This document shows, piece after piece, positions 1-7,902 of a DNA stretch of 50,794 nucleotides. Positions within the stretch are counted from its first letter, which is position 1. Every line of letters starts with the position of its first letter. The DNA is taken from contig DATGUM010000023.1 of the NCBI GenBank assembly GCA_035301345.1, positions 1 through 50,794 of the forward strand. The letters run 5' to 3'. The DNA comes from CALAMD01 sp035301345. Its GTDB lineage: Bacteria > Bacillota > Bacilli > Bacillales > Amphibacillaceae. The notes beneath the pieces are model-generated. The model had not been told where the DNA came from. It saw nothing but the letters and a program-made list of their open reading frames with translations, and searched no databases. Position numbers and translations under genes: made by a program.

Positions 1-177
1 TTGATTTAAGCCGAGCTGTTCCCTTAAATCATTAATTTGTTCCTTCGTTGCATCTTGCCCTAAAATAATCGACGCTGGGTCGCCGGGTGTCATATGAATG
101 ATGGAAAAAATGACGACTGAAACGACGAATAAGACGGGAATAAGTGCAAGCACTCGTTTGATTATATAATTGACCAC
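1..177 (-). CDS. Opp/Dpp-type ABC transporter permease, N-terminus only (cut by window edge)
   Basis: The first 59 codons of a gene that runs off the left edge. The start is GTG at 177, with a GGAGGG ribosome binding site 8 bases upstream; an overlapping ATG two bases earlier hits a stop after five codons. The peptide begins with one long hydrophobic segment (ALIPVLFVVSVVIFSIIH) followed by MTPGDP and then a polar stretch ending REQLGLNQ. This is the typical start of OppB/DppB/NikB permeases of peptide or nickel ABC importers: the first membrane span, then the conserved PGDP turn. It lies 43 bases after the LysR gene on the same strand. The family-5 binding protein at 3016-4584 is its likely partner. 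The substrate cannot be told. Confidence 0.85.
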   Translation of the reverse strand, partial: MVNYIIKRVLALIPVLFVVSVVIFSIIHMTPGDPASIILGQDATKEQINDLREQLGLNQ

Positions 178-220
178 ATCTTTACCCTCCTTTTAAGCAT
201 GAACAAAAAACAATCGTTTA

Positions 221-1123
221 TTAATATAATGTGTTTTGTAGAAAGCTACTTTCCTTCTGTAAATATTCAATAAATAAATCCATTATTTTAGTATGTGATT
301 GGTCACGCCTTGTTGCAATGTAAATATTTCTTTTCACAACGTTTTCATGTATTTGTAAACATTTTAGCACGCCGACATTCACTTTATTAACGATAGAAAG
401 TCGAGACATAATCGATATACCGAGTCCGCGTTGTACAGCCTCTTTTATTAATTGTGAACTTCCGAATTCTAAATACTGTTTTGGTTCAACACCTATTTTA
501 GAAAACATAAAGTTAGTCATTTCTCTCGTTCCTGACCCTTTTTCCCTTAAAATCCAACGTTCATTCATCAATTCCTTTAAGTCAATCGTCCCTTTATTAG
601 CGAGCGGGTGGTTTGCTGGTAAAATAACGACTAATTCATCTTCGATTACTGGCTCAATTGATAAGTTTACAAAAGGTTCCTGTCTTTCTAAAATCCCTAT
701 GTCAATTTCATGTCTTAATAATAGTTCTGAAATCCGCTTTGAATTTCTGATTGCAATGTTCGGCTCGATTTTCGGATATTTATTTAAAAAATTAACGAGT
801 ATGTGTGGTAAGAAAAACTCACCAAACGTATAACTCGAACCAATCGCAAGTTTTCCTTGAACGCCGTAGTACACTTCATTAATTTTTTCTTGAATTTTCG
901 CATATTCATTACTTATTTTTTTAGCATAATCATATAATACTTCGCCACCTTTAGTCGGACGAATAGGATTTCTTTTACGATCAATTAATTTCACACCGTA
1001 TTTTTCTTCTAAAGCTTTTATTTGCAAGCTAATAGCTGATTGAGTAACGAAAAGTGTCTCAGCAGCTTTTGTGAAGCTTCTTTGTTCAACTACTTGAATA
1101 AAGACTTTTAATTGATAATCCAT
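221..1123 (-). CDS. LysR-type transcriptional regulator
   Basis: A 300-residue protein of normal length for the family. Residues 1-60 are the winged helix-turn-helix (FTKAAETLFVTQSAISLQIK, then LEEKYGVKLIDR). Residues 90-290 form the two-lobed co-inducer domain (KLAIGSSYTFGEFFLPHIL, then DIGILERQ and RGLGISIMSR). It resembles the CysL/YwfK/CitR group in general build, but I cannot assign a ligand. The ATG at 1123 is preceded by AAGGAG. It sits inside the binding-protein/adenine deaminase/permease cluster, separated from adeC by a terminator, so it probably controls this cluster or the divergent PLP-enzyme/M20 pair. That role is inferred from position only. Confidence 0.9.
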   Translation of the reverse strand: MDYQLKVFIQVVEQRSFTKAAETLFVTQSAISLQIKALEEKYGVKLIDRKRNPIRPTKGGEVLYDYAKKISNEYAKIQEKINEVYYGVQGKLAIGSSYTFGEFFLPHILVNFLNKYPKIEPNIAIRNSKRISELLLRHEIDIGILERQEPFVNLSIEPVIEDELVVILPANHPLANKGTIDLKELMNERWILREKGSGTREMTNFMFSKIGVEPKQYLEFGSSQLIKEAVQRGLGISIMSRLSIVNKVNVGVLKCLQIHENVVKRNIYIATRRDQSHTKIMDLFIEYLQKESSFLQNTLY

Positions 1124-1174
1124 AGCTGACTCCTTCAGTTATTCTTTTAAAGTCATTTTAGTACATGAAATAGA

Positions 1175-1219
1175 TAAAATATGCCCTGAATGTTCAAAAC
1201 ATCCAGGACATATTTTTTT
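1175..1219. terminator. Bidirectional terminator between adeC and the LysR gene
   Basis: A 16-base stem (ATATGCCCTGAATGTT at 1179-1194 against AACATCCAGGACATAT at 1198-1213, with two G-U type positions) and a three-base loop. It is flanked by a T run on the plus side and by TTTTATC on the minus strand. It should end the SBP-adeC transcript and separates it from the LysR gene. Confidence 0.85.
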
Positions 1220-2987
1220 AATCTTCAACGAACAGCGGAACAAACTTTTGTTCATTCACATGAATAAGTCCTTTGTCACTTATTCGTATATTCGGTGTAA
1301 CTGTAAGAATGACAGACGTGAGCGCCATAGAAGGTGCTCTACTTCCGACTTGTATCTTGCGTTCGCGTACTTTTTCACTAAAGTTACGAATGCTCGCTGC
1401 TACTACCTCAATAGGCTCAGGCGACATGAGCCCAGCTACTGGTAATTCTACTTTCGCTACTACTTCACCGTTTTCTACGAGACAGAGCCCACCCCCACTT
1501 TTTTCTATTTCTTCAGCTGCAATTAGCATATCTTCTGGATTAGAACCTGCAATCACTAAGTTATGACTGTCATGGGCCATCGTCGTTCCGTATGCTCCGT
1601 CTTTAATACCAGAGCCTTTTAAAACGCCGACGAACGGCTTCTTATATTGTCCGTGACGGCCTGTAACTGATAAAAACACATGGTCTTCTGGCAGTTCGTT
1701 AACAATACCCTGAGATACATCAACTGTAATCACATCTTCTTCAGTCACACCATTTTTCGTCACTTCAATCGTCCTTAATCGTGCACGTCCATTCTCAAAA
1801 GGTGCCTTTATACAAAAGTCTTCTTTCGTTAATCGTGGTAATTTTACTGTGTTTTCCGTTTCAAGCGGTTGCTTACTCTGAACATTTACGAGAACGTGAC
1901 CCTTTTCAACAAGTTTTTCACCTTTCACGTACACGTCTTCAATAGCCATTGTATCTAGCGATTCCACGAGCGAAAAGTCAGCCATATATCCAGGAGCTAT
2001 AGCACCAACATCTCTTAAGCCGAAATGCTTTGCGCCATTAATCGTTGCATATCGAATCGCTAACGGCGCATCAATACCTTCTTCAATCAGACGACGAACG
2101 ACACGGTTCATTTGCCCGTTTTGTAAAATATCACTCGCCTCTATATCATCTGTACACATAGCTACATTAATAGCGAGGGGCATTTCTTTTAGCGCTTGAG
2201 CAGCGACGTCTGCGAATTTACTCACACTTGATTCGCGAATATAAATAACTGTACCGAGGCGTAACTTTTCCATAATTTCATCAGCTGTCCGACTTTCGTG
2301 ATCTGAGTGGATACCTGCTGATAAATACGCTTGAATATCTCTTCCTTGTACACGTGGCGCGTGTCCTTCATTAAGAACATCGTTATTCAAACCAACTTGT
2401 ACAATTTCTGCCATTCGTTTATTTTGTTGAATAACAGCAGGATAATCCATAATTTCTGCAATCCCGACAACATCAGGTAATTGTAATAGTTCTTCAACTT
2501 CCTTCGCATAAAACCGTGCACCAGCTGTTTCTAACGTTTCAGTAGCTGGCACACATGAAGGGATTGTCGTCAAAATTCTCACAGGTAGTCCTTCAGATGC
2601 TGCCACAATTTTTTTAACTCCTTCGACACCCAAGACGTTTGCAATTTCGTGCGGATCAATAACCGCTGTCGTCGTTCCGTAACGAAGTAAAGCTTCAGAA
2701 AATTTATCCGGAACGAGCATTGTACTTTCAATATGAACATGAGCGTCAACGAATCCTGGCACTGCATACTTCCCCTCAGCATCATGTACTTCTTCACCTT
2801 CTAGTTCAAACACTGGGTGGTCATCTTCATAGTGAGCAACTGCTGCAAAACGCCCTTCCTTTATACCAATATCTGCGCGATAAATCTCTGCTGTAAAAAC
2901 ATTAACGAGTTGCGTATTTTTAATAACTAAATCAAACGGCTCATCGCCACGTGATGCTGCTACAATGTGCTTCCTTTCTGTGTGCAT
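1218..2987 (-). CDS. adeC: Adenine deaminase (AdeC family)
   Basis: Amidohydrolase of 589 residues, close to the roughly 580 of Bacillus AdeC. It converts adenine to hypoxanthine and ammonia for purine salvage in the cytoplasm. Visible family marks are the metal site DAHVHIESTML near residue 82, the EGHAP and HSDHE ligand segments near residues 208 and 228, CTDD near 278, and the C-terminal adenine deaminase domain with GTTMAHDSHNLVIAGSN. It begins 28 bases after the stop of the family-5 binding-protein gene with no terminator between, so the two are probably co-transcribed. The pairing suggests import and breakdown of a nitrogenous compound. A paralogue of YerA type with another substrate cannot be excluded. 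Confidence 0.9.
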   Translation of the reverse strand: MHTERKHIVAASRGDEPFDLVIKNTQLVNVFTAEIYRADIGIKEGRFAAVAHYEDDHPVFELEGEEVHDAEGKYAVPGFVDAHVHIESTMLVPDKFSEALLRYGTTTAVIDPHEIANVLGVEGVKKIVAASEGLPVRILTTIPSCVPATETLETAGARFYAKEVEELLQLPDVVGIAEIMDYPAVIQQNKRMAEIVQVGLNNDVLNEGHAPRVQGRDIQAYLSAGIHSDHESRTADEIMEKLRLGTVIYIRESSVSKFADVAAQALKEMPLAINVAMCTDDIEASDILQNGQMNRVVRRLIEEGIDAPLAIRYATINGAKHFGLRDVGAIAPGYMADFSLVESLDTMAIEDVYVKGEKLVEKGHVLVNVQSKQPLETENTVKLPRLTKEDFCIKAPFENGRARLRTIEVTKNGVTEEDVITVDVSQGIVNELPEDHVFLSVTGRHGQYKKPFVGVLKGSGIKDGAYGTTMAHDSHNLVIAGSNPEDMLIAAEEIEKSGGGLCLVENGEVVAKVELPVAGLMSPEPIEVVAASIRNFSEKVRERKIQVGSRAPSMALTSVILTVTPNIRISDKGLIHVNEQKFVPLFVED

Positions 2988-3015
2988 GAATATTTATCCC
3001 TCTTTTCCCGAATCT

Positions 3016-4584
3016 TTACTCTGACGCACTCATGTTCCAAAAAATCGCTCCTGAGAAAGTTGAGAATCCATCAATTTTTGTCGTAGCAGCGTGGAACATA
3101 CTATAACCGCCTAAGACAGATACAGGTAAATGTTCTTCCCATGCATACTGCTGTGTTTCATCCCAAATTTCTTTTGCTTCTTCTTGTGTCTCAGCAGTTT
3201 CAATATCATTTAACAACTCTGTTATATGATCGCTCTGAACACCGCCTGACCACGAAGAACTTAATGCTAACAACTGTGGCGGCGTACTTACTGTCGATGA
3301 ACCTGTAATAAGCGCGTCCCATTCACCCGCTTCATTTCGTTTATCCATCATTGTTGGCCAGTCATACACATCAAGATCAACATTAAACCCTGCTTGAGTC
3401 ATTTGTTCTTGAATAACGACCGAAGCATTATAAATAACGTCATCATCACGTGTCGTCAAAATTCTGAACGGTTCATCGTTGTAGTTAGCTGCTTCTAAAA
3501 GTTTATTAGCTTCTTCTACGTCACCAATGTTGTAAAATTCTCCACCTGCTTCACTCTTCCAATTTTGTAAATCACGCGTCATATACCCTGGGTCAAGCCA
3601 GTATAAATCTTCAGAAATGACAGCACCTAACATAATTTCATCCATATCTAACGCCGTATTCGCTGCTTTTCTAATGTCAAAATCTGACGCAATTCCTTCT
3701 TCTTTATTGTAAACGAAAATAAGTTCTCCATGACTTGCTGGATGTGGCTCTAAATCTGGATCACTTTCAATCTGGTCATAATCATCATTTGCAATTTGAT
3801 ACGCAATATCGTATTCACCCGTTTTTAACCCTGCTAACCTTGTTGATGAATCGGTTACGATATCAAAGAACAAGTCATCAATCATAACTTCTTTTTTACC
3901 GGCTAATCCACTCGGCTCTTCGTCAACTCCTTCATAATCATCATACTTCGCGAAATGAATATATTGGTCTTGTTTCCACTCAACGAATACAAATGGTCCG
4001 GTTCCAATATACTCTTCAACACCTTCAGCAGATGATGAATCAATCACTTCTTTCGGCATAATAGCTGCCGCCTGTTTCGGTGAAGCCATTGTATCTAAAG
4101 TTAATGACGATGGCTTTTGTAATTCTAAAATAACGGTATATTCATCTTCATCTATCCACTTTGCATCATCAAATATATTTCCTGTTAGTCCTGATTTTTC
4201 TACCCAACGTTCCATTGAAGCGACGACATCTTCAGCGACCATTTCTTCTCCATTATGGAATGTAACACCTTCTCGTAAATTAAAGGTATACGTTTTTCCG
4301 TCATCACTTACGTCAACTGATTCAGCTAACATAGGTGTCGCCTCAAAATTCTCATCAGGAGCAACTAAAGTTTCAAACATTAAACGTCCTAAGTCTCTCG
4401 TCTGAACTGACGTATCAAGCTGCATATCTAATGTCGGTGGCTGACCGTATAAAGCAACCCGAACTTCTCCTTTTGCTTCGCCTCCTCCGTCTTCTGATCC
4501 GCCTTCACCTTCATCATTGCTTGAACTACATCCGAAGAAAACTAACACCATTGCTACTAATATGACAAGTAATCTTTTCTTCAC
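3016..4584 (-). CDS. Family-5 extracellular solute-binding lipoprotein of a peptide/nickel-type ABC importer
   Basis: A 522-residue lipoprotein with GTG start at 4584 and a GGAGAGG site upstream. Residues 1-19 are a lipoprotein signal (MKKRLLVILVAMVLVFFGC) with the lipid-modified cysteine at 19. An acidic Gly/Glu/Ser linker follows, then a complete SBP_bac_5 domain (VALYGQPPTLD, YTFNLREGVTFHNGE, ADNPGG-like loops replaced by the local sequence). It would capture a peptide-like or related ligand outside the cell for the permease at the left edge. The separation of the binding protein from the permease by adeC and a regulator is unusual, since these are normally adjacent. Transcription starts from the promoter at 4695-4723, and a cre-like site lies in the leader. 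Confidence 0.9.
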   Translation of the reverse strand: MKKRLLVILVAMVLVFFGCSSSNDEGEGGSEDGGGEAKGEVRVALYGQPPTLDMQLDTSVQTRDLGRLMFETLVAPDENFEATPMLAESVDVSDDGKTYTFNLREGVTFHNGEEMVAEDVVASMERWVEKSGLTGNIFDDAKWIDEDEYTVILELQKPSSLTLDTMASPKQAAAIMPKEVIDSSSAEGVEEYIGTGPFVFVEWKQDQYIHFAKYDDYEGVDEEPSGLAGKKEVMIDDLFFDIVTDSSTRLAGLKTGEYDIAYQIANDDYDQIESDPDLEPHPASHGELIFVYNKEEGIASDFDIRKAANTALDMDEIMLGAVISEDLYWLDPGYMTRDLQNWKSEAGGEFYNIGDVEEANKLLEAANYNDEPFRILTTRDDDVIYNASVVIQEQMTQAGFNVDLDVYDWPTMMDKRNEAGEWDALITGSSTVSTPPQLLALSSSWSGGVQSDHITELLNDIETAETQEEAKEIWDETQQYAWEEHLPVSVLGGYSMFHAATTKIDGFSTFSGAIFWNMSASE

Positions 4585-4616
4585 TTTTATTCCCCTCTCC
4601 GTTTAAATCCCCTTTT

Positions 4617-4632
4617 ATTAAAGCGCTTACAA
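4617..4632 (-). promoter_or_regulatory. Candidate cre (CcpA) operator in the leader of the solute-binding protein gene
   Basis: On the minus strand TTGTAAGCGCTTTAAT fits the cre consensus WTGNAANCGNWNNCWW with one mismatch. It lies about 55-70 bases downstream of the predicted start site of the promoter at 4695-4723. There a bound CcpA would act as a roadblock. Predicted effect: repression of the uptake and adenine deaminase genes by preferred carbon sources. Confidence 0.5.
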
Positions 4633-4694
4633 ATAGAGCGTGAATTTTCAAGTGTTCCTCCGACAAGTGACAGAATTGTTTGAATCGTGTAATA

Positions 4695-4723
4695 ATTATC
4701 TCAATTGATTTTAAATATGTCAA
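4695..4723 (-). promoter_or_regulatory. Sigma-A promoter for the solute-binding protein/adeC operon
   Basis: On the minus strand a perfect -35 TTGACA (4718-4723), a 17-base spacer and -10 GATAAT (4695-4700). The leader to the GTG start is about 100 bases. Confidence 0.7.
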
Positions 4724-4878
4724 TATAGTTTGTCATGAGTTTTTTTAATGATAAGAATGATTTTTTAGCATTTTACTATCGAATAAAATAGACATAATGT
4801 TAATAGTAGATTGAAGAACATTATTTACTTGAAAATAATTAAGTTTTTTTACACAAACTATCCCCCAAGGAGGGCGTA

Positions 4879-6087
4879 ATGATGACATATAGTTATATTT
4901 CACATTTATCTTGTTCTGTTTGCGACTTAACGTTTGATGACCATGAGATTAATCAATTATGCTCATGTGGAGCTCCTTTATTAGTGAATTATGATTTAGC
5001 TAAAATGAAAGAAACGACAAATAAGTCTGATATCGGAAATCGCCAGCCAACTTTATGGCGTTATCATGAGCTTTTACCGATAAGGAACGAAGAAAATATC
5101 GTTAGTTTAGGTGAAGGTATGACCCCACTGATTCAGACGAACAAAATAGGCGAGGATATGTCACTCAATCGATTATATATAAAGGATGAAGGAATTATTC
5201 CGACGGGAACGTTTAAAGCGCGTGGTGCAGCAGTTGGTATGTCTAAAGCGAAAGAATTAGGTATTAAACAAATGGCGATGCCGACTAATGGGAACGCTGG
5301 AAGCGCTTGGTCCGCTTACGCAACGCGAGCAAATATTAAACAAACAGTCGTCATGCCTAATGATTCACCAGAAATTACGAAAAAAGAGTGCCAATTATTT
5401 AATGCTGACGTCCACATCGTCGACGGCCTCATTAATGACGCTGGCAAAATCGTTAAAGACCATATTAATGATACAGGAAAGTATGACGTCTCTACATTAA
5501 AAGAACCTTATCGTATTGAAGGTAAGAAGACGATGGGCTTAGAAATTGCTGAACAACTAGATTGGACGATGCCAGACGTTATTTTATATCCAACGGGTGG
5601 TGGCGTCGGATTAATTGGTATTTATAAAGCACTAAAAGAACTAAAGGAAATTGGCTGGGTAACAGGAAAATTACCCCGTCTCGTCGCTGTACAATCTACA
5701 AATTGCGCACCAATCGTTAAAGCTTGGGAAAACGGCGATACACATTCAACAATATGGAAAAATTCAGAAACGATTGCTTTCGGAATAAACGTTCCAAAAG
5801 CATTAGGAGACTTTTTAGTTTTAGAAGCGATTGAAAAAACAAATGGGTGTGCAATTGCTATTTCAGATGAAGATTTATTAGAAGAACAACAAAAGGTAGC
5901 TGCTGAAGAAGGTTTATTTATTTGCCCAGAAGGCGCTGCTGTTTTTTCAGCGGCTAGACAACTCAAACAACAACAATGGATACATGCTGATGATGTCGTC
6001 ATTTGCTTAAACACTGGTGCTGGTATTAAGTACCCTAACACGTTCGATGTTGACTTGCCTATTTTAAATAAAAATGATCGTTTATAA
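4879..6087 (+). CDS. Threonine-synthase-like PLP-dependent enzyme with N-terminal zinc ribbon
   Basis: A 402-residue fold-type II PLP enzyme. Residues 10-32 hold a CxxC...CxC zinc-ribbon (CSVC, CSCG). The PLP lysine is in GTFKARG near residue 115. The phosphate-binding loop is PTGGGVGLIG. This build is that of class-I threonine synthases (O-phosphohomoserine to threonine), but the gene is not next to hom or thrB. It stands alone with an M20 deacylase, divergent from a peptide-type importer. A catabolic lyase or racemase-like role on an imported amino acid is therefore just as likely. AAGGAGG precedes two tandem ATGs (4879 and 4882), and either may be used. The next gene follows after 96 bases. 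Confidence 0.75.
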   Translation: MMTYSYISHLSCSVCDLTFDDHEINQLCSCGAPLLVNYDLAKMKETTNKSDIGNRQPTLWRYHELLPIRNEENIVSLGEGMTPLIQTNKIGEDMSLNRLYIKDEGIIPTGTFKARGAAVGMSKAKELGIKQMAMPTNGNAGSAWSAYATRANIKQTVVMPNDSPEITKKECQLFNADVHIVDGLINDAGKIVKDHINDTGKYDVSTLKEPYRIEGKKTMGLEIAEQLDWTMPDVILYPTGGGVGLIGIYKALKELKEIGWVTGKLPRLVAVQSTNCAPIVKAWENGDTHSTIWKNSETIAFGINVPKALGDFLVLEAIEKTNGCAIAISDEDLLEEQQKVAAEEGLFICPEGAAVFSAARQLKQQQWIHADDVVICLNTGAGIKYPNTFDVDLPILNKNDRL

Positions 6088-6183
6088 GTTTGTAGACAAG
6101 CGACGTATGATAAACTATAAATGAAATCACTAGTCAATAAACGAATAAATCATTTTGCAACATGTGCAAGAAAGGAGAAACAA

Positions 6184-7362
6184 ATGCGTACGATTAAAAA
6201 CAACTTAGTACCAGAAGCACTAGAAAAGCACTTGATAGAAATATACAAGCATTTACACAAACATCCAGAATTAAGCCTTGAGGAACATCAAACACAAAAT
6301 TTTATTGTAGAACAGTTAGAAAAGATAGGTGTTCCGTATAAAAAAATGGCAGGTACAGGTGTTTGTGCCGAAATCAAAGGAGATCGTGCAGGGAAAACTG
6401 TTTTATTAAGATGTGACATGGATGCCCTTCCTATTTCTGAACAGACAGATTTACCTTACGCTTCGACAATTGACAACGTTATGCACGCTTGTGGACATGA
6501 CGCACATGTCACGCTCGGGCTCGGCGTAGCGACTATTTTAAATGAGAACAAACACCGCCTCAACGGGACGTTAAAAATTATGTTCCAACCGTCTGAAGAA
6601 GTCCAACCAGGTGGTGCTTTACCGATGATTAGAGAAGGTATTTTAGAAAATCCAACAGTCGATATTGCCCTTGGTTTTCATACGAATCCTTTTTTATTAC
6701 CCGGGAAATTTGAAACAAAACCAGGTTATATGTTAGCTAATTCAGACACTGTGCGCATAAAAATCAAAGGAAAAGGTGGCCATGCGGCCGCTCCTGACCA
6801 AGCAATTGATGCGATCGCAATGGCAGGTCAATTTTTAACAGACATACAAAAAATCGTCAGTCGACAAGTGTCGCCGTTAGACCCTGCCGTCATTACTTTC
6901 GGCCATATCGTTGGTGGAACGACGTCAAACGTCATTACAGATGAAGTTTATTTAGCGGGTACTGTGCGAACGATCAAAGAAGAAACGCAAACAAAAATAG
7001 AACAACAAATGGAGCAACTATTAAAGTCTATTACGACTTTCTGGGGAGGCGATTATGAGTATGATTTCGCAAAAGGTCACCCTGCCTCTTGGAATGATGA
7101 AGAAATTGTCAATCAAGTGATGGAATCTGCTACGAAATGCTTTGCTGACGATTGTTTTATTACGCTAGACAATCCGTATTTGAGTGGTGATGATTTTTCT
7201 CGGCTAGCTAGTGAAGTTCCCGCAGCGTTCGTTTACTGGGGAACAGGGTTTTCTGATCGAGAAAACTATCCGTGGCACCATCCAAAATACACATTAAACT
7301 TAGATTCAATAAAATATGGTGTCACATTAGCGACACAATCTATTTATGACATATTAACATAA
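6184..7362 (+). CDS. M20-family amidohydrolase (N-acyl amino acid deacylase type)
   Basis: A metal-dependent amidohydrolase of 392 residues, in the hippurate hydrolase / IAA-amino acid hydrolase branch. Metal ligands are visible in RCDMDALP, MHACGHDAH and FQPSEE. The dimerisation segment is GKGGHAAAPDQAIDA, and the last ligand lies near WHHPKY at the C-terminus. I chose the ATG at 6184, which follows AAAGGAG. An in-frame extension to 6121 has no ribosome site and is polar and unconserved-looking. It would split an N-acylated amino acid or dipeptide, releasing an amino acid that the upstream PLP enzyme could use. The pair is probably one operon ending at the terminator at 7403-7429. Confidence 0.85.
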   Translation: MRTIKNNLVPEALEKHLIEIYKHLHKHPELSLEEHQTQNFIVEQLEKIGVPYKKMAGTGVCAEIKGDRAGKTVLLRCDMDALPISEQTDLPYASTIDNVMHACGHDAHVTLGLGVATILNENKHRLNGTLKIMFQPSEEVQPGGALPMIREGILENPTVDIALGFHTNPFLLPGKFETKPGYMLANSDTVRIKIKGKGGHAAAPDQAIDAIAMAGQFLTDIQKIVSRQVSPLDPAVITFGHIVGGTTSNVITDEVYLAGTVRTIKEETQTKIEQQMEQLLKSITTFWGGDYEYDFAKGHPASWNDEEIVNQVMESATKCFADDCFITLDNPYLSGDDFSRLASEVPAAFVYWGTGFSDRENYPWHHPKYTLNLDSIKYGVTLATQSIYDILT

Positions 7363-7402
7363 CGATCGCTTCTGCTGGATTTATAATTGTCTAAATAAAA
7401 TC

Positions 7403-7434
7403 ACGGACTTCCTATCATTGGAAGTCCGTTTAAT
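7403..7434 (+). terminator. Rho-independent terminator after the M20 gene
   Basis: Perfect 10-bp stem ACGGACTTCC / GGAAGTCCGT with a 7-base loop, followed by TTTAATT. Confidence 0.9.
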
Positions 7435-7477
7435 TAAATACGCTGCTTTTTACAAAATTATCCTTATGATTATATGT

Positions 7478-7675
7478 TTAACGACGCTCTCCTTCTATAT
7501 AGACACTTAATATACCTAAACATAATAAAAATATGACACCGACTAAAGTGACGTTTGACCACTGAAGCCTTGGATCAAATATTTGTAGAGTAAAAATTAT
7601 GCCTGGAACAAAGCTTAATGACATCATCACAATAAACATTGCACAATACTCGATACCTTTTTGAAGTAAATACAT
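7478..7675 (-). pseudogene. Small membrane protein remnant or hypothetical membrane peptide
   Basis: A 65-codon reading frame from ATG 7675 that encodes two hydrophobic segments (CAMFIVMMSLSFVPGIIFTL and VTLVGVIFLLCLGILSVYI) and ends EGERR. The frame stays open and hydrophobic upstream of this ATG as far as a stop at 7724-7726 (IVFILLITFLGVLTP), where no ATG, GTG or TTG and no ribosome site is visible. This looks like the 3' end of a larger multi-span membrane protein whose front has been lost. A genuine small protein remains possible. No family recognised. Confidence 0.35.
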
Positions 7676-7738
7676 CGGCGTTAAAACCCCTAAAAATGTA
7701 ATAAGTAAAATGAAAACAATATTTTATTTAACCTTAAC

Positions 7739-7755
7739 ATTACAAGTTTATTACA
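7739..7755 (-). promoter_or_regulatory. WalR-type box (TGTAAT-N5-TGTAAT)
   Basis: The minus strand reads TGTAAT, AAACT, TGTAAT, an exact match to the WalR (YycF) consensus TGTWAH-N5-TGTWAH. It is centred about 45 bases upstream of the -10 element of the downstream autolysin gene. WalRK controls lytE, cwlO, yocH and related wall hydrolases in Bacillus subtilis, so the gene context fits. Confidence 0.65.
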
Positions 7756-7792
7756 AATGATTAAAGTTAGTGTAATACACTTCTCATTATTG

Positions 7793-7798
7793 TATAAT
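7793..7798 (+). promoter_or_regulatory. -10 element for the LysM endopeptidase gene
   Basis: TATAAT with only a weak -35 region about 17 bases upstream, as expected for an activator-dependent promoter. The leader is about 100 bases and AT-rich. The WalR-type box at 7739-7755 lies just upstream. Confidence 0.5.
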
Positions 7799-7902
7799 GT
7801 TGGGCACTAGTTGATTATTTTAAATTGAATATTATTTTTACAGTTACTCAACTTCTTAATTTTAAAGATTGTTGATGATACATAAAAAGAGGAGTGTTTG
7901 CA

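Noticed and set aside
5622..6137. A 171-codon minus-strand frame opposite the threonine-synthase-like gene
   Set aside because: It is a Ser/Ala/Cys-rich shadow of a clear enzyme gene on the other strand, without start signals.
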